A DNA stretch of 64,000 nt from JAJYIW01 sp963781665 (lineage in GTDB: Bacteria; Chloroflexota; Anaerolineae; Anaerolineales; Anaerolineaceae), in NCBI GenBank assembly GCA_963781665.1, contig CAWAGA010000002.1, forward strand, positions 3,472,001-3,536,000, in the 5' to 3' direction. The number at the start of each line of letters is the position of its first letter. The stretch's first letter is position 1. A model generated the notes under the pieces. The model did not search any database, was not told where the DNA came from, and saw nothing but the letters and a program-made list of their open reading frames with translations. A program made the position numbers and the translations under genes. This document shows, piece by piece, positions 36,274 to 47,339 of this stretch.

Positions 36274-38025
36274 ATGGAAATGAAAACATGGACATCGGTG
36301 ATGAATAGATTGGTGCATAATTGTAAATTATCGAATAAAAAAAAGATGATTCATATCATTCTACAATATGGTATTGTTATTTTCATTTTCCTTATTGGTT
36401 TGTGGTTTGCTGTTATTAAACCTATGAGTCCTAATTTTTCTAATATTCCTGGTGATTTAGGCGATGCCCGATTTAATAATTATATTCTTGAGCATTTTTA
36501 TAAATGGTCTGTTGGTGTTGAAAAAAGCTATTGGGATGCGCAGATTTTTTATCCTTATCCAGATACAATTGCTTTCAGCAATTCTCTTTTAGGATCAGCT
36601 CCTTTTTATTCTTTTATTAGGTTACTTGGTTTTAGTCGCGAAACCTCCTTTCAAGGTTGGTATATTATAGGATATGTATTAAATTTCCTGGCAGCATTCC
36701 TCGTATTACAAAAATTTAATATTATGCCTTTAGCGATTGCAACCGGAACTTTCTTTTTTACATTTGGTTTACCAATGCTGGGTCAGGAAATCCATGCTCA
36801 ATTAGTGTATCGTTTTTGCATTCCGTTTGCAGCATATTTTTTATGGAATTTTGCGCATAAACCGAGAATGATAACTCTCTTTATGATAGTATTTTTGTGT
36901 ATATGGCAAATTTACTTATCTTTTTATATTGGTTATTTTCTCGCTATGTTATTATTTGTAATGCTTTTGATAATACCTTTTTTGCTTAGTCCATCAAAGT
37001 CTATAATTGCAATAATAAATTATTGGCCTAGAATATTGCTGAATGCATGGGGAAAGACCCGATTTATTAAACGTGTGCTTTTTAGTGTGGGGTTTATTAG
37101 TTTAAATGCATCTTTGATATTAATCGTCTACCCATACTATTGGGTATCTACGAAATACGGATTTACACGCACCTGGCTTGAAATTTCATCAATGTTGCCA
37201 CGAATATCAAGTTATTTTATTGCAGATCGATCTGTTACGTGGAAGTCTTTCTCATCATTAATTTCTGGTGTATTTATGAGGCAAGAACATCAGCTTTTCC
37301 CCGGGTTATCAGTATATCTATTAATTATTATCGGAATTATTTTTCTTCTAAAATCTAATAATCGAAATTTCGTTTTGTTAAGCGGAGTTGCGAACATTAT
37401 ACTAGTTGTATTTACCCTAAATATTAATGGCCAATCATTATATAAAATATTACAGATAATTCCTGGTATAAATAGTTTTAGAGCGATAACTCGAATTCAA
37501 TTGGTATTAATGTGGCCTCTTGCTGTGTTTATCACATTTGCTATGGAATCATTAATAAAATACTCGAACAAATATCTTATTTTGCGTTTACTTGCCTTGT
37601 TATTGTTTGGATTTCTTGTTATAGATTCAGCACTTTATAAACATGTAACTTATTCAAAAGCAGATTCTCAAAATCGAATTAATTCCCTTCTTGTTCATGT
37701 TGACAACTCGAATATCAAGAATCCAATAATATTTATAGGAATAAAAGCCGATGATCCTTGGTGGGCAAGTGAAATTGATGGAATGCTCCTGGCTCAACAA
37801 TTGGGATGGCCTACCCTTAATGGGTATTCTGGAAATCTTCCAAAAGGTTTTGGGGCTGCAAATAGCTGTAGTCAATTACCTGAAAGAATACTTAATTATA
37901 TGAAATATTCCAAGATAACAGATACGGAATACTATCTTCAATTAATTAATAGAGTGATTCCGATTGGCTTTATCGATTGTGATCGATCCTGGTGGATAAA
38001 AATGCCTTCCATATTGCCACCTTGA
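36274..38025 (+). CDS. Polytopic membrane protein, GT-C-like
   Basis: A 583-aa protein with about 11-13 membrane helices and strongly AT-biased codons. After the first helix the outer loop carries PGDLGDARFNNYILEH and YWDAQIFYPYPDT, acidic residues placed as in GT-C glycosyltransferases acting on lipid-phosphate sugars. A final soluble part (about 470-583) contains AELLP-type helix/strand units with Cys and Trp-rich ends. I do not recognise a named family. ATG 36274 has GGAAG seven bases upstream. Its neighbours, divergent from it, are the giant transferase genes of the polysaccharide locus, so a sugar transferase or polymerase-like role is the best inference. Confidence 0.6.
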   Translation: MEMKTWTSVMNRLVHNCKLSNKKKMIHIILQYGIVIFIFLIGLWFAVIKPMSPNFSNIPGDLGDARFNNYILEHFYKWSVGVEKSYWDAQIFYPYPDTIAFSNSLLGSAPFYSFIRLLGFSRETSFQGWYIIGYVLNFLAAFLVLQKFNIMPLAIATGTFFFTFGLPMLGQEIHAQLVYRFCIPFAAYFLWNFAHKPRMITLFMIVFLCIWQIYLSFYIGYFLAMLLFVMLLIIPFLLSPSKSIIAIINYWPRILLNAWGKTRFIKRVLFSVGFISLNASLILIVYPYYWVSTKYGFTRTWLEISSMLPRISSYFIADRSVTWKSFSSLISGVFMRQEHQLFPGLSVYLLIIIGIIFLLKSNNRNFVLLSGVANIILVVFTLNINGQSLYKILQIIPGINSFRAITRIQLVLMWPLAVFITFAMESLIKYSNKYLILRLLALLLFGFLVIDSALYKHVTYSKADSQNRINSLLVHVDNSNIKNPIIFIGIKADDPWWASEIDGMLLAQQLGWPTLNGYSGNLPKGFGAANSCSQLPERILNYMKYSKITDTEYYLQLINRVIPIGFIDCDRSWWIKMPSILPP

Positions 38026-38052
38026 GATTTATTTCAGAAATATATCGTTATG

Positions 38053-40908
38053 TCAAGTAATTGCATAGGGTAATATTACTAACTCACCTAATCTTACAGA
38101 TAATTCGCGAAAATCATCGTTGATTTTATGAGAATGCGGAATAAATGTTGAATTTGTCTTTAAACAGATATCTATTCCCTTTTCATCATATGGAAGATTC
38201 AAAACAATAGATTTTGTCAAGTCGCTTTCATTAAAGGTAAAAGATTCCGCTACTTCATTGTTTATAAATATATCAACTGTGAATGGAAATTGGGAATAAA
38301 AATTTTTTTGACTGCAATTTAGTTTAAAACTCACCTTTGCGGGAAGGAGTTCTTTGATGATTCTGATATGTCCTTCCTTTCGCAGCCATCTCCAACCCTC
38401 TTCAATCGTGTAAAAACCATCCAATTCAGTATCAGGAATAAAATCAAGACAGTCAATAATATTCGGTTTTGATATTTCAATATTTTCATTTTGGCGGTTG
38501 ACGGAAATATTCCGGATCAATACCGATAAAGCACGATCATCTAGATTCAGACCTATATTCACTGGAATAAAAAACGAATTGCTTTTTAAACAAACGTCCG
38601 AAACCTGGCTAGATGCGTTCAATGTCATTGATACGATTTTGATCATTTCAGATTGATCAAAAACAATATTCTCGATAAAGATATTGTCAATTAATAGTTC
38701 AATTTGAAGTGGAAAACTCGAATAATAATCTTTATTAGCAGACTTTAGTTCAAAATTAAGGATTGACACATTATTGCGTGGATCAATCAGAATATGCCCT
38801 TCTTTTCCCAACCAATTCCAGATGGGTTCGATAAATATTCCTGGACCAAGGTGAAATTCATTCTCGGAATCCGCTTTATTCGTATTTTGATGAACTTTAT
38901 TTTTTAACTGTTCGTAGGATATAGTTGTCTTATTAAAAAGGCGGATATCGAATGCTTCGCGAGCAGTATTATATGCTTGAATCGTATCTTTTGCTGCATT
39001 TTCCCAAGTGAAATCGGCCTGCAAATTGAGATTAAAAAAGTCTCGTTTCTCACGATTCCAATTTTTAGATTGATAAATATTAATAATTGAATCTCGTATG
39101 TCATCTGGATTGCTTGGGTCACAATATCGTGCTGCTTCGCCAAAATACTCACTTTCCCCTGAACGATTGCTTAATACTAGCGCTGTTCCTGAAGCAGCCG
39201 CTTCTAATGCTGAAAGGGGTGCTCCCTCAGCCCAACTAGGTAAACAGAATACCTTTGCAGCGGCATATGCAGAAGGCAATAATTCACTTTGGTTAGGAAT
39301 TTGGCCTGTATAGAAAACATTAACTTTTGTTATGGATCGAACTAACTTAGAATAATCTGGATCGCTCTCTTGGCCGACTAACACAACGGGAATTCCCGAA
39401 TATCTAAGAGAGTGCAACAGCATTAATTGATTCTTTCGAGGTTCAATTCGACCCACACACAAAACGAAATCTTGTATTCCGTATTTATTTATAAATTTAT
39501 CTTTGGTTGCATTATGAAACCGGTTGTAATCAACAGCGTTTTGTACGAGGGTATAGGGTTTAGGGTCTATGCCAATTGCCCAAAGGTGTTCCATTTCAAA
39601 TTTGCTCAAACCAATTAGATGATCAGCCAGACTAACCATTTCCCGAACTTGGCTAAAATACCCTGGCAAAATTTGATTCTGCCCATTAAGGGATGTGTCG
39701 GCAAATATTTTGTTCTGAGCCCGTACCAATTCAAGATCTTGATCCAATTCATTATTACCAGATCCCGGCTTAAAAATCGAAGGAATTGTACGACTAGCCC
39801 AAACAAATTCTGAGAGATCCAAAAATACTGGAGAGAATACGATTGGAATATTTCGGTTGTGAAGGTATCTTAGTTTTTGTAAAGTCGTATCGGGGGGCCA
39901 TGTAGAAAACACATGAACTAAATCAAAATTCTTCGTATCTGGTTGTTCTTCTGTAGATATTTCAACATGTAAACCGTTTCTTTCAAGATGGTCTTTCATT
40001 CTAAGAACTCGTACTGATGGCCCTCCCGGTGCAAGTTGCTCAGAAGAATTAATTGCTAATAAAATCTTTGTGGTTTGCATTCTTGGCGGAATACTGAATT
40101 TAACTTCTTTTCTTAAAACAATCCTAAAAAGAGCATCATGTTTGATAGCCCAATCATACCAACTATATTGCAATACTGTTTTACGTAGAATATTTCTGTT
40201 GAAAATTAATTCGTGCAATACTCGCCGTAAATCATTGACATTCCCTGTCTTATATTCGATATGAGGATAATCTAAAACAAAACTATTGGATGCAGCAATT
40301 ACTTCTCGGCCGCAAGCTAATGCTTCAAGAATTACCTTTGGTTCCCCTATATAGTCTTCAGGAATGAGGATATAGTCGATAGAACCATAAAATTTTGGCA
40401 TTTCCTCATCAGAAAATTCAATTAATTTACCAGGCCAACCTTTACCTGTAAAAAACCATTCAAAATTGGGTTCATCCATCACCGCTTTTATCAAATCATC
40501 GCTTTTTCTTCCACGTTCGTAAGTTTTTCCAACTACTCCAATCCTCATAATAGGCCTAAAATTATCCAAATCTACTCCGGGTTCAATTACATGAATATTT
40601 CTAACCCCATCTTCTACAAGTTTTATCGCGTATCGTTGAGATATGCAGATATTTATATCCATCTTGTTGATAGTCTCAAGAAAAAGGGTTTTATTTGTGG
40701 GTTCAATATAAGTCAAAAAGCCAATGTCAATCCCGGGTTGTTTGCCGCAAAATGCAGCAAAATTCATATAATAATTAATTCTAAAAGTCGGGTCTGGTTT
40801 TGTTGATAACGATACATAATCAAGCCTCTTATTCAATTCTTTGGCAAAACGCTCTAATTCCCACCCTTCATCAGCTATAACGATGTTGATAAATCTTTTT
40901 TCATTCAT
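38053..40908 (-). CDS. Large glycosyltransferase with two GT4-like modules and duplicated C-terminal domain
   Basis: A 951-aa protein. Module 1 (residues 1-280) is a GT-B fold like CgeB/GT4 with EDYIGEPKVILEALACGREV. Module 2 (290-660) is a classical GT4: LAINSSEQLAPGGPSVRVL, CVGRIEPRKNQLMLL, PSWAEGAPLSALEAAASGTAL. The C-terminal 240 residues are two tandem copies of a ~110-residue beta domain, each opening with W...(L/R)KEGHI(L/R)I, then SSFP/SQFP and CLK(S/T)NS(F/T)FIP. That duplication probably makes a carbohydrate- or acceptor-binding sandwich. It is the last gene of the minus-strand polysaccharide operon, 30 bases after the GT4-FkbM gene. Weak Shine-Dalgarno. Confidence 0.8.
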   Translation of the reverse strand: MNEKRFINIVIADEGWELERFAKELNKRLDYVSLSTKPDPTFRINYYMNFAAFCGKQPGIDIGFLTYIEPTNKTLFLETINKMDINICISQRYAIKLVEDGVRNIHVIEPGVDLDNFRPIMRIGVVGKTYERGRKSDDLIKAVMDEPNFEWFFTGKGWPGKLIEFSDEEMPKFYGSIDYILIPEDYIGEPKVILEALACGREVIAASNSFVLDYPHIEYKTGNVNDLRRVLHELIFNRNILRKTVLQYSWYDWAIKHDALFRIVLRKEVKFSIPPRMQTTKILLAINSSEQLAPGGPSVRVLRMKDHLERNGLHVEISTEEQPDTKNFDLVHVFSTWPPDTTLQKLRYLHNRNIPIVFSPVFLDLSEFVWASRTIPSIFKPGSGNNELDQDLELVRAQNKIFADTSLNGQNQILPGYFSQVREMVSLADHLIGLSKFEMEHLWAIGIDPKPYTLVQNAVDYNRFHNATKDKFINKYGIQDFVLCVGRIEPRKNQLMLLHSLRYSGIPVVLVGQESDPDYSKLVRSITKVNVFYTGQIPNQSELLPSAYAAAKVFCLPSWAEGAPLSALEAAASGTALVLSNRSGESEYFGEAARYCDPSNPDDIRDSIINIYQSKNWNREKRDFFNLNLQADFTWENAAKDTIQAYNTAREAFDIRLFNKTTISYEQLKNKVHQNTNKADSENEFHLGPGIFIEPIWNWLGKEGHILIDPRNNVSILNFELKSANKDYYSSFPLQIELLIDNIFIENIVFDQSEMIKIVSMTLNASSQVSDVCLKSNSFFIPVNIGLNLDDRALSVLIRNISVNRQNENIEISKPNIIDCLDFIPDTELDGFYTIEEGWRWLRKEGHIRIIKELLPAKVSFKLNCSQKNFYSQFPFTVDIFINNEVAESFTFNESDLTKSIVLNLPYDEKGIDICLKTNSTFIPHSHKINDDFRELSVRLGELVILPYAIT

Positions 40909-40938
40909 TCTAGATTTTGCAGAATAATAAATAGATCT

Positions 40939-43108
40939 TCACAAAGCACTACGACTTCTTCTTCTCACCCACCAATCGACCGAATTGCGTACTTCTTCAA
41001 ATGAATCTTTTGATAGGGTGTCAAGTGAGGTAATAATTCGTAAATCCTCCAGTAATGATTCTTCGGCTCCTTCCAGTGTTCGACCAATATAAGCTCTTTC
41101 AATAGGATTAATTTTATTGCAAGTATCTAAGGCTACAGAAATTTTTGTTTCTAATGGCATCGATGAGCGAATACTCCAATGCTCTCGTAATTGAAGCGGA
41201 ATATTTTTAATTGCCAAACAATCTGATACACATTCCAACTGTAAATCATGCGAGGTCATTGAAATAAGTTCTCCAGGTAAAATCAGATAACAGTTGTATC
41301 CAAATGATTCAAGTATTGAGGTAAGAATTTGAGGAGTCATGTCAAAGAAGCTTAAAGTGAACCCATTGGACTCATATAAAATTGCGGGCGAATCTAAATT
41401 GGATAATAATTGGGGCATCCCTTGGATTGCAGCGACTTCTGAGCCCTCGATATCCATTTTTATAAAGTCTACTCGATCCCATCCTTCTTTATCTAGAATC
41501 ATATCTACTGTAACAGCAGGTATAGAAATAGTTTCGCGGTTATTAACTAAAGGATTTGCAATTGCTCCATAAGGTCCCGATTGCATGAATTGTAATGTCC
41601 CAGCATGATCACTGACTGCTGCACTAATTATTTTAAGGTTATTAAATTTATTAATGCGAACACTTTCTTTTAGAAAGGCTACATTAATAGGGGAAGCCTC
41701 AATTGAGATAACGTCATATTCGTTAACAGCTGCAAATAAAGAAAATGTGCCAATATGAGCCCCGAGATCAATTACTTTCCCTTTTGCTGAAGCGATATCA
41801 AATAACATTTGATAATGATATGGTATCCCAAACGTACCTGAGATTATTGCATTTGTAATAGCATCTTTAGCATCTTTTTGGACAACAATCTGAAAGTCCT
41901 TTGAATTTCTATCGGCAATCCTGCATTTGACCGAGGAAATTTGATCTTGATTCGTTTCTATCAATTCTTCATGAATATTTGCTTGAATATCATCATCATT
42001 ACGCACGTCGATATTATTTTCATTTGAATTGGTAATGGAGTCGATTATTGATGTAGGTTCTTTCTCGAGATTTTTGGGCCAGTTCTTTAATTTCTCGTGC
42101 TTGGTTGAATTACCATCTAAATGTAGGTAAACTCTCCGGCCCTTGATTACATCCATCATTAAGGTTGCACTTTTTTCCCAAGTTGTTACTTTTACCTTTT
42201 GTGCCATAGAGGTTCTATCTGAATTATCAAGTTTGGAAATTTCCTGAATTACCCGACAAAGATTATTGGGTGATTCCAATGAAAAATATAAAGCACCTTC
42301 CCCTCCAATTTCTCGAAAAACAGGTATGTCATTTGCTATCGCAGGGACTCCATGTAAAGCAGCTTCGACTATTGGTAACCCAAACCCTTCTGCGATTGAT
42401 GCAGTAATGAGTGCTGTCGCCTTGGAATAACATAAATTGAGTTCCGCATCGCTGGCATTCTCAAAAAAGAAAATTCTTTTCCATAATTCAGGATGGTTAC
42501 GAATACGTTTTTCCGTTTTCTCGATGTTCCATCCAATTCTTCCAATGATACAAAGTTTATAATCAAAATCCTGCCGCCATAAGTATTCAAAAGCATCAAG
42601 TACAAATGCATGCCCTTTACGTGGTTCAAGAGTGCCAACCATTAGGAAAAGTGGCGATTCTAAATCATTTACTAAATTTTGGACTTCAGTATGAATATCG
42701 CCTTCTACTGAAGCTATCTGAATATCTGCGCCATTATGGTTAACAGCAATATCAAGTGGATGTGATATATAACCAACATCCTCATAAATGTATCTTATCA
42801 GATCATCAGCTGTCGATCGCGAAACACAAACAATTTCATCACTTTCTTGTAAGGCTTTTTGGAGCCAGTCTTCAAAAACATCATGCAAATTTTCCACACA
42901 AGTTTCAGGAAACCGGATTGGAATCAAATCATGAACCATTGTGATGACTTTACCGCCTAATTTTCTGGCTTGAGCGAAGTGGGGATAAAATTGGTCATAA
43001 AGATTCCAAACAGTGTCAAGCATAAAAAGAATATCACCTATTTGGATCGAAATGCCTATTTCTATGCCTAAGCTACCATCACGGAGATCAAAAATTTTTT
43101 CTGCGAAA
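40939..43108 (-). CDS. 3' part of giant transferase: third GT4 module and FkbM methyltransferase
   Basis: Continuation of 43106-45853. Removing one base from AAA at 43106-43108 (TTT on the coding strand) joins RASRF to AEKIFDLRDGS, giving a 1637-aa protein. This part holds the rest of the third GT4 module (VDLIP-type MVHDLIPIRFPETC, VGTLEPRKGHAFVL, IAEGFGLPIVEAALHGVPAI), a linker (about residues 360-430 of this part) and an FkbM-type SAM-dependent methyltransferase: GKVIDLGAHIGTFSLFAA (SAM loop), VISIEASP, and FIKMDIEGSEVAAIQG. FkbM enzymes O-methylate sugars. A 3' arm after it (about residues 640-731) is unassigned. Fusing a methyltransferase to the polymerising transferases suggests capping or periodic decoration of the chain. 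Confidence 0.78.
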
Positions 43109-45853
43109 TCTTGAAGCACGGTATAGCTGCCCATCGCTGATTCGGATTAATTCAATATGTGTAGAATATTCGTTGTTTGAATAAAAACCCCTGATCAGGT
43201 TTTTAACTACCCTCTGTATTCCTGTCCGTAAATCATAGAAAGAAATATTGGTTACATCAATTAATATCCTGGGTTGATTACGAAGATTTAAGTTTTGAGC
43301 TGCATAAAGAGCTGAAGAATTGAGCCAATTATGAGATGAATTATTCTTGATAAGTGCATCAACCAATGGAGAAAAAAACACCCGCTCGTTCAAACACGCA
43401 GCATAATTGATCACTTCCATGTACCTTTCAGCTATTCGTTCAGGATTGTGGTACTTAATAATATAGCTGTGAGCATTTTGGCCAATTCTTTTTCGAAATT
43501 CATCATCTTGTTTGATATTTCTCATTGAATGTGTCAGCTCATCGGTAACTGGATGTTCTGATAATTTAATAACATCATTAACATGGTAATCATTCAAGCT
43601 TCCATTCGAATTGATGATAGTAGGAATACCATGCGCCATACAATCAAGAACAGCTCGCGATGTCTCTCCACGTGATCTTATGCGTAACTGGATGCTTGCG
43701 TCAGAAGCTATCAGATAATTCAGATAAGTATCATCATCAACATAGCCGGTAATCTTTATTTGTTTGCTTAGCCCAAATTTATTTATTAAGTCAATTAAAC
43801 TTTGTCCATAAATTCCATTATCCAATTCACCTATAAATACCAGTGACATTTGAGCATCTGTTGAAAATAAATCAGAAAAGGCTCGAATAATTGTGTGGTT
43901 CAACTTTGTTGAATTGAGGAAACCAAAAGACGTAAACAAAAAGCTATCTGGATCCAGACCGAGTTCTTGTTTTTTCCGTTTCCTTTCTGCTGCAGAAGCT
44001 ATCCTTTCAGGATGGCGCAATTGTTTAATCACGAAAGGATGTGGGTACCATCCTTTCCCATAATAAGCCTCTATTAGAGATATTTGGTAATTAGAATGAA
44101 CTATCAGCTTTTGAGCAAATTTCAAAACATCCCAATTAAGAGGCCAATCCCAAATAGCTTCTTTAAGTCCTTTTTGAAGGAAATTTACCATTGCAAACAG
44201 ACCATGAACTTCCCCAATTTCGTTTAACAACTCCCTTCGTGAATTCTCCGTGCTTGGGGTTGCATACAAATATTCCTTAATATGGCTAAGAAAAAAATCA
44301 TGCAGGACTACAATACCGGGTACTTCGCGAAGCAAATGGAACATAAAGTCATGAAATTGGGAATTACCAATTTGATATATTACCGTATCATATTCATCGC
44401 GACGATTGACCAACTCATTCCATGGATAAATTCTGAAATCTTTTGAAATGCGAGGATCGTTCACTTTTAGTTCAGATTGAGTAAAAAGATCAATCTTAAA
44501 GTGCCGATTCAAATAGGGTAGAAGTTCAGCGCTGTAATTCGCGATACCTGTTTTTTGCGGGGGGAGTGGAGATACGTACGCAATATTTAATTTCCGCTTG
44601 GTGGCAGGCTTATTAGTTGAAACCGGATGAGGTTCCTTATTTTTTTTCTGAGCTTCTTCCAAAGCCAACCAGGCAAGTCGAGCTGTTTTTTCCCAGCTAA
44701 ACAGCTTTGCTCGTGATATGCCATAATCAGAAAGGTCTTTTCTAAAATTATTATCTGTCAAGACTTTATATAAGGCAGTAGCGATGGATTCTTCATCAGA
44801 CCCATCGAACAGAGCATCTTGCCTGCCCATAACTTCTGGAATAGATGAATTATTTGATGCAATTACTGGAGCGCCGCAGGACATAGCCTCTAAAATTGGG
44901 AGACCAAACCCCTCATATAGAGATGGAAATATGAAAGTTTTGCAATTATTGTATAGTGATACAAGATCCTTATCAGAAATATGTCCTGTAATCACTATTT
45001 CATTATCTTCAAGTCCTGTAGAATGAACGATTTTACGAAACGCTGTTTCTTCCCCTGTGTGTGTCAGTACTAACTGATGTCCTTCACGTAATTCTTTGGG
45101 CAGTAAAGCAAATGCACGTAAAGCCCTCACCATGTTCTTGTGGTATTCTACATTCCCAGTATAAAATACAAAAGGTTTTGTAATACCAAAACGTAAATGG
45201 AGGGATTTAATTTCGTCTTCAGTAAAGACCGTTTTTTTAAAAATTGGACTAGCTGCAGCTGATATATTTACTACTTTATTCGATGGAAGATTCAGAAATT
45301 TGATTGCATCTTGGCGAGTAGACTCGGAAATCGCCAATAATAGGTGAAATTCCTTAAGAATATTCAATCTTCGAACATAAAATTGTTTATAGTAGGGATC
45401 CAGGTCTAAAAACCGGTCTTGAAAAATATAAGGGATGAAATCGTACACAATACCGGATCTCAAAGAATCGGGAAACCCATTGCTGGGTAAAGGAACAACC
45501 CCTTTTTCGCCCCATCCTTCAAAAATACTTGGGTAAAGGATGGAATCACCATCTAAAACATTGTAAGCTTGTTGTACTAAAGTTGATGCAATTGCGAAAT
45601 ATGGGTCATTTTCTCCTAATGAAATATCTAATCCCTCGTGACGATAAGGCAGAAATGATCCTGCAGGTAAAAATCGAGTAAATTCTTGACGTAAATCTTC
45701 AAACCTCTCTGGATATAACGAATTTGCCAAAGCAATAACTTGATGCGAACCGCACTGCTTAATAAGTTCTCTAACGAGAGAATGAGTATATCGCCCAATT
45801 CCCCGAAAACGCGAATCGGTTTGGCAAGCAAATAAATCGACCAATAATCTCAT
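43106..45853 (-). CDS. 5' part of giant transferase: two GT4 modules and start of a third
   Basis: Begins at ATG 45853, overlapping the previous gene's stop in an ATGA, with AAAGGA upstream. Module 1 (residues 1-400) is GT4: RLLVDLFACQTDSRFRGIG, VFYTGNVEYHKNMV, LYEGFGLPILEAMSCGAPVI. Module 2 (415-850) is GT4-like: NIAYVSPLPPQKTGIANY, FTSFGFLNSTKLNH, and GETSRAVLDCMAHGIPTI, where the usual E-x7-E is degenerate. A third GT4 opens at about 868 (RILIDVTNISFYDLRTGIQRVV) and is completed in 40939-43108 after a one-base frame break. Such multi-domain proteins build repeating units with one polypeptide, as in bacterial O-antigen polymerising transferases. Confidence 0.8.
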
Positions 45854-47198
45854 GATTTTCCTTTATAGTTTTTCTTACGGTTATCTATCTCGCGTAGGAA
45901 TAGACTTGTAAAATGTTGTTTTACCTCTGATAAATTCGATTCTCTAGGTATTGAAGACGTAGTTGAAATTGTCATTTCGTTTTCAAATTCTAAGTGTTTG
46001 TTCAGGTCCGGATTGCGACGAAAGATTTTATGAAATAAAACATATAAAAACCGCAACGGTGAAGTAATTTGATAAGATAAACTGGAATAGATATTTAGAT
46101 ATTCTCTCTTAGAATTGCTGGCTTCTGTTTGGGATGCTTCGAGATCCACTAATGCTTTTCCCAGCTCAAGACGGATTTGTTGAAGTTGCTGATTTCTCGT
46201 TGATAATAAAACTTGATTCGAAGACGTTTCACGCTGTATGCTTTCAACTTTTTCCAATAGAACTTCTTTTTCTGCTAGTAATTGTTCGACTTCCAAGCGT
46301 TTTTTTTCTAAATTTGTGCGAAGGTATTTTAAGTTCGGAACGTTCCCATTCCAGTTCCTCACGAAGGGTTGTAAATTCTTTTTTTTCAATGTCGAGGTTA
46401 ACTTGGCTTTCATCAAACTTATTTTGAAATTCTGTTAGAAATTTTTGTTTTTCCTGGATAACTGAATTCTGCCATTCTATTGCTCTGCGCCCATTCCAAT
46501 GATCAAAAAGAATAAAATTATCATTTACATTAGGAGGGATAGTAAATGAAGAACCCAGTTTTTCATGTTCTTTTGATACGAAATATCGACTTAGACCATC
46601 AAAATATACAAATTGATAATTATTCGAGACAATTATAGGCTCCCATGATTTAAAGTTTTCATCTATAGAATTGGGGATAGTTGCCTCAATAACAATAATC
46701 CAAGGCCTCCATCGAACAAAATTTTAATCCATCCAGAACTGCCTTTTCAAAGCCTTCAACATCGATTTTTAAGAAATGGATTGTTGAATTGACATATTCA
46801 TCAAAAATTTGGTCTAATGTTAATGTGGGAATTATTTTTTGAATTACTGTCATGCCAGATTTTTGATAGGAGGCTGCAATACTTGGAATTACTGTCGAAA
46901 GCCCCGTATCAGGTACTTCAAATAATGTTAATTCTTTCTGGGCTGCATCCGCACCTACAGGTAAATTGACATCTTCTGGACGATCTTGGCACAATTTCTG
47001 ATAATAGGATTGCATTGGTTCGATATTAATCCCTCGCCATCCTCGCTCATAAAAAGCTTTGGTCACTAAATCAATAATTGGGTCATTTGCGCCTACATCG
47101 ACATAAAATCCTTTTTTAATGTCTTTTAATGCTCTCCAGAGCATGACATCTTCAAAATTCTGAGCGTATGAAATAAATGGTCCGGGTGAGTTTTCCAC
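45850..47198 (-). CDS. FkbM methyltransferase with C-terminal coiled coil, two frame breaks
   Basis: Starts at GTG 47198 with TTGGAG upstream. The frames at 46686-47198, an unlisted middle frame and 45850-46416 form one 448-aa protein once one base is removed at AAAATTTT 46718-46725 and one at TTTT 46327-46330. The N-terminal part is an FkbM-type methyltransferase: YAQNFEDVMLWRAL, GFYVDVGANDP, HFLKIDVEGFEKAVLDGL, then RWRPWIIVIEATIPNS. The middle (WNGRRAIEWQ...) leads into a heptad-rich coiled coil (LEKKRLEVEQLLAEKEVLL) and a basic tail. ATGA overlap with the giant transferase indicates coupled translation. The coiled coil may scaffold the transferase complex or measure chain length, as in other coiled-coil capping methyltransferases (inference). 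Confidence 0.75.
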
Positions 47199-47339
47199 TT
47201 ATTTGTTCTCCAATTGTCTATATTATTAATGACTATGCATTCAAACGGTAGTCATACAGAAACAAACCCCAAATCAAACTGGTGGGATCAGTGCTTCTTT
47301 CTGGGATGAAACCTCCAGGTTGAAGAGGAACGGGTGACG

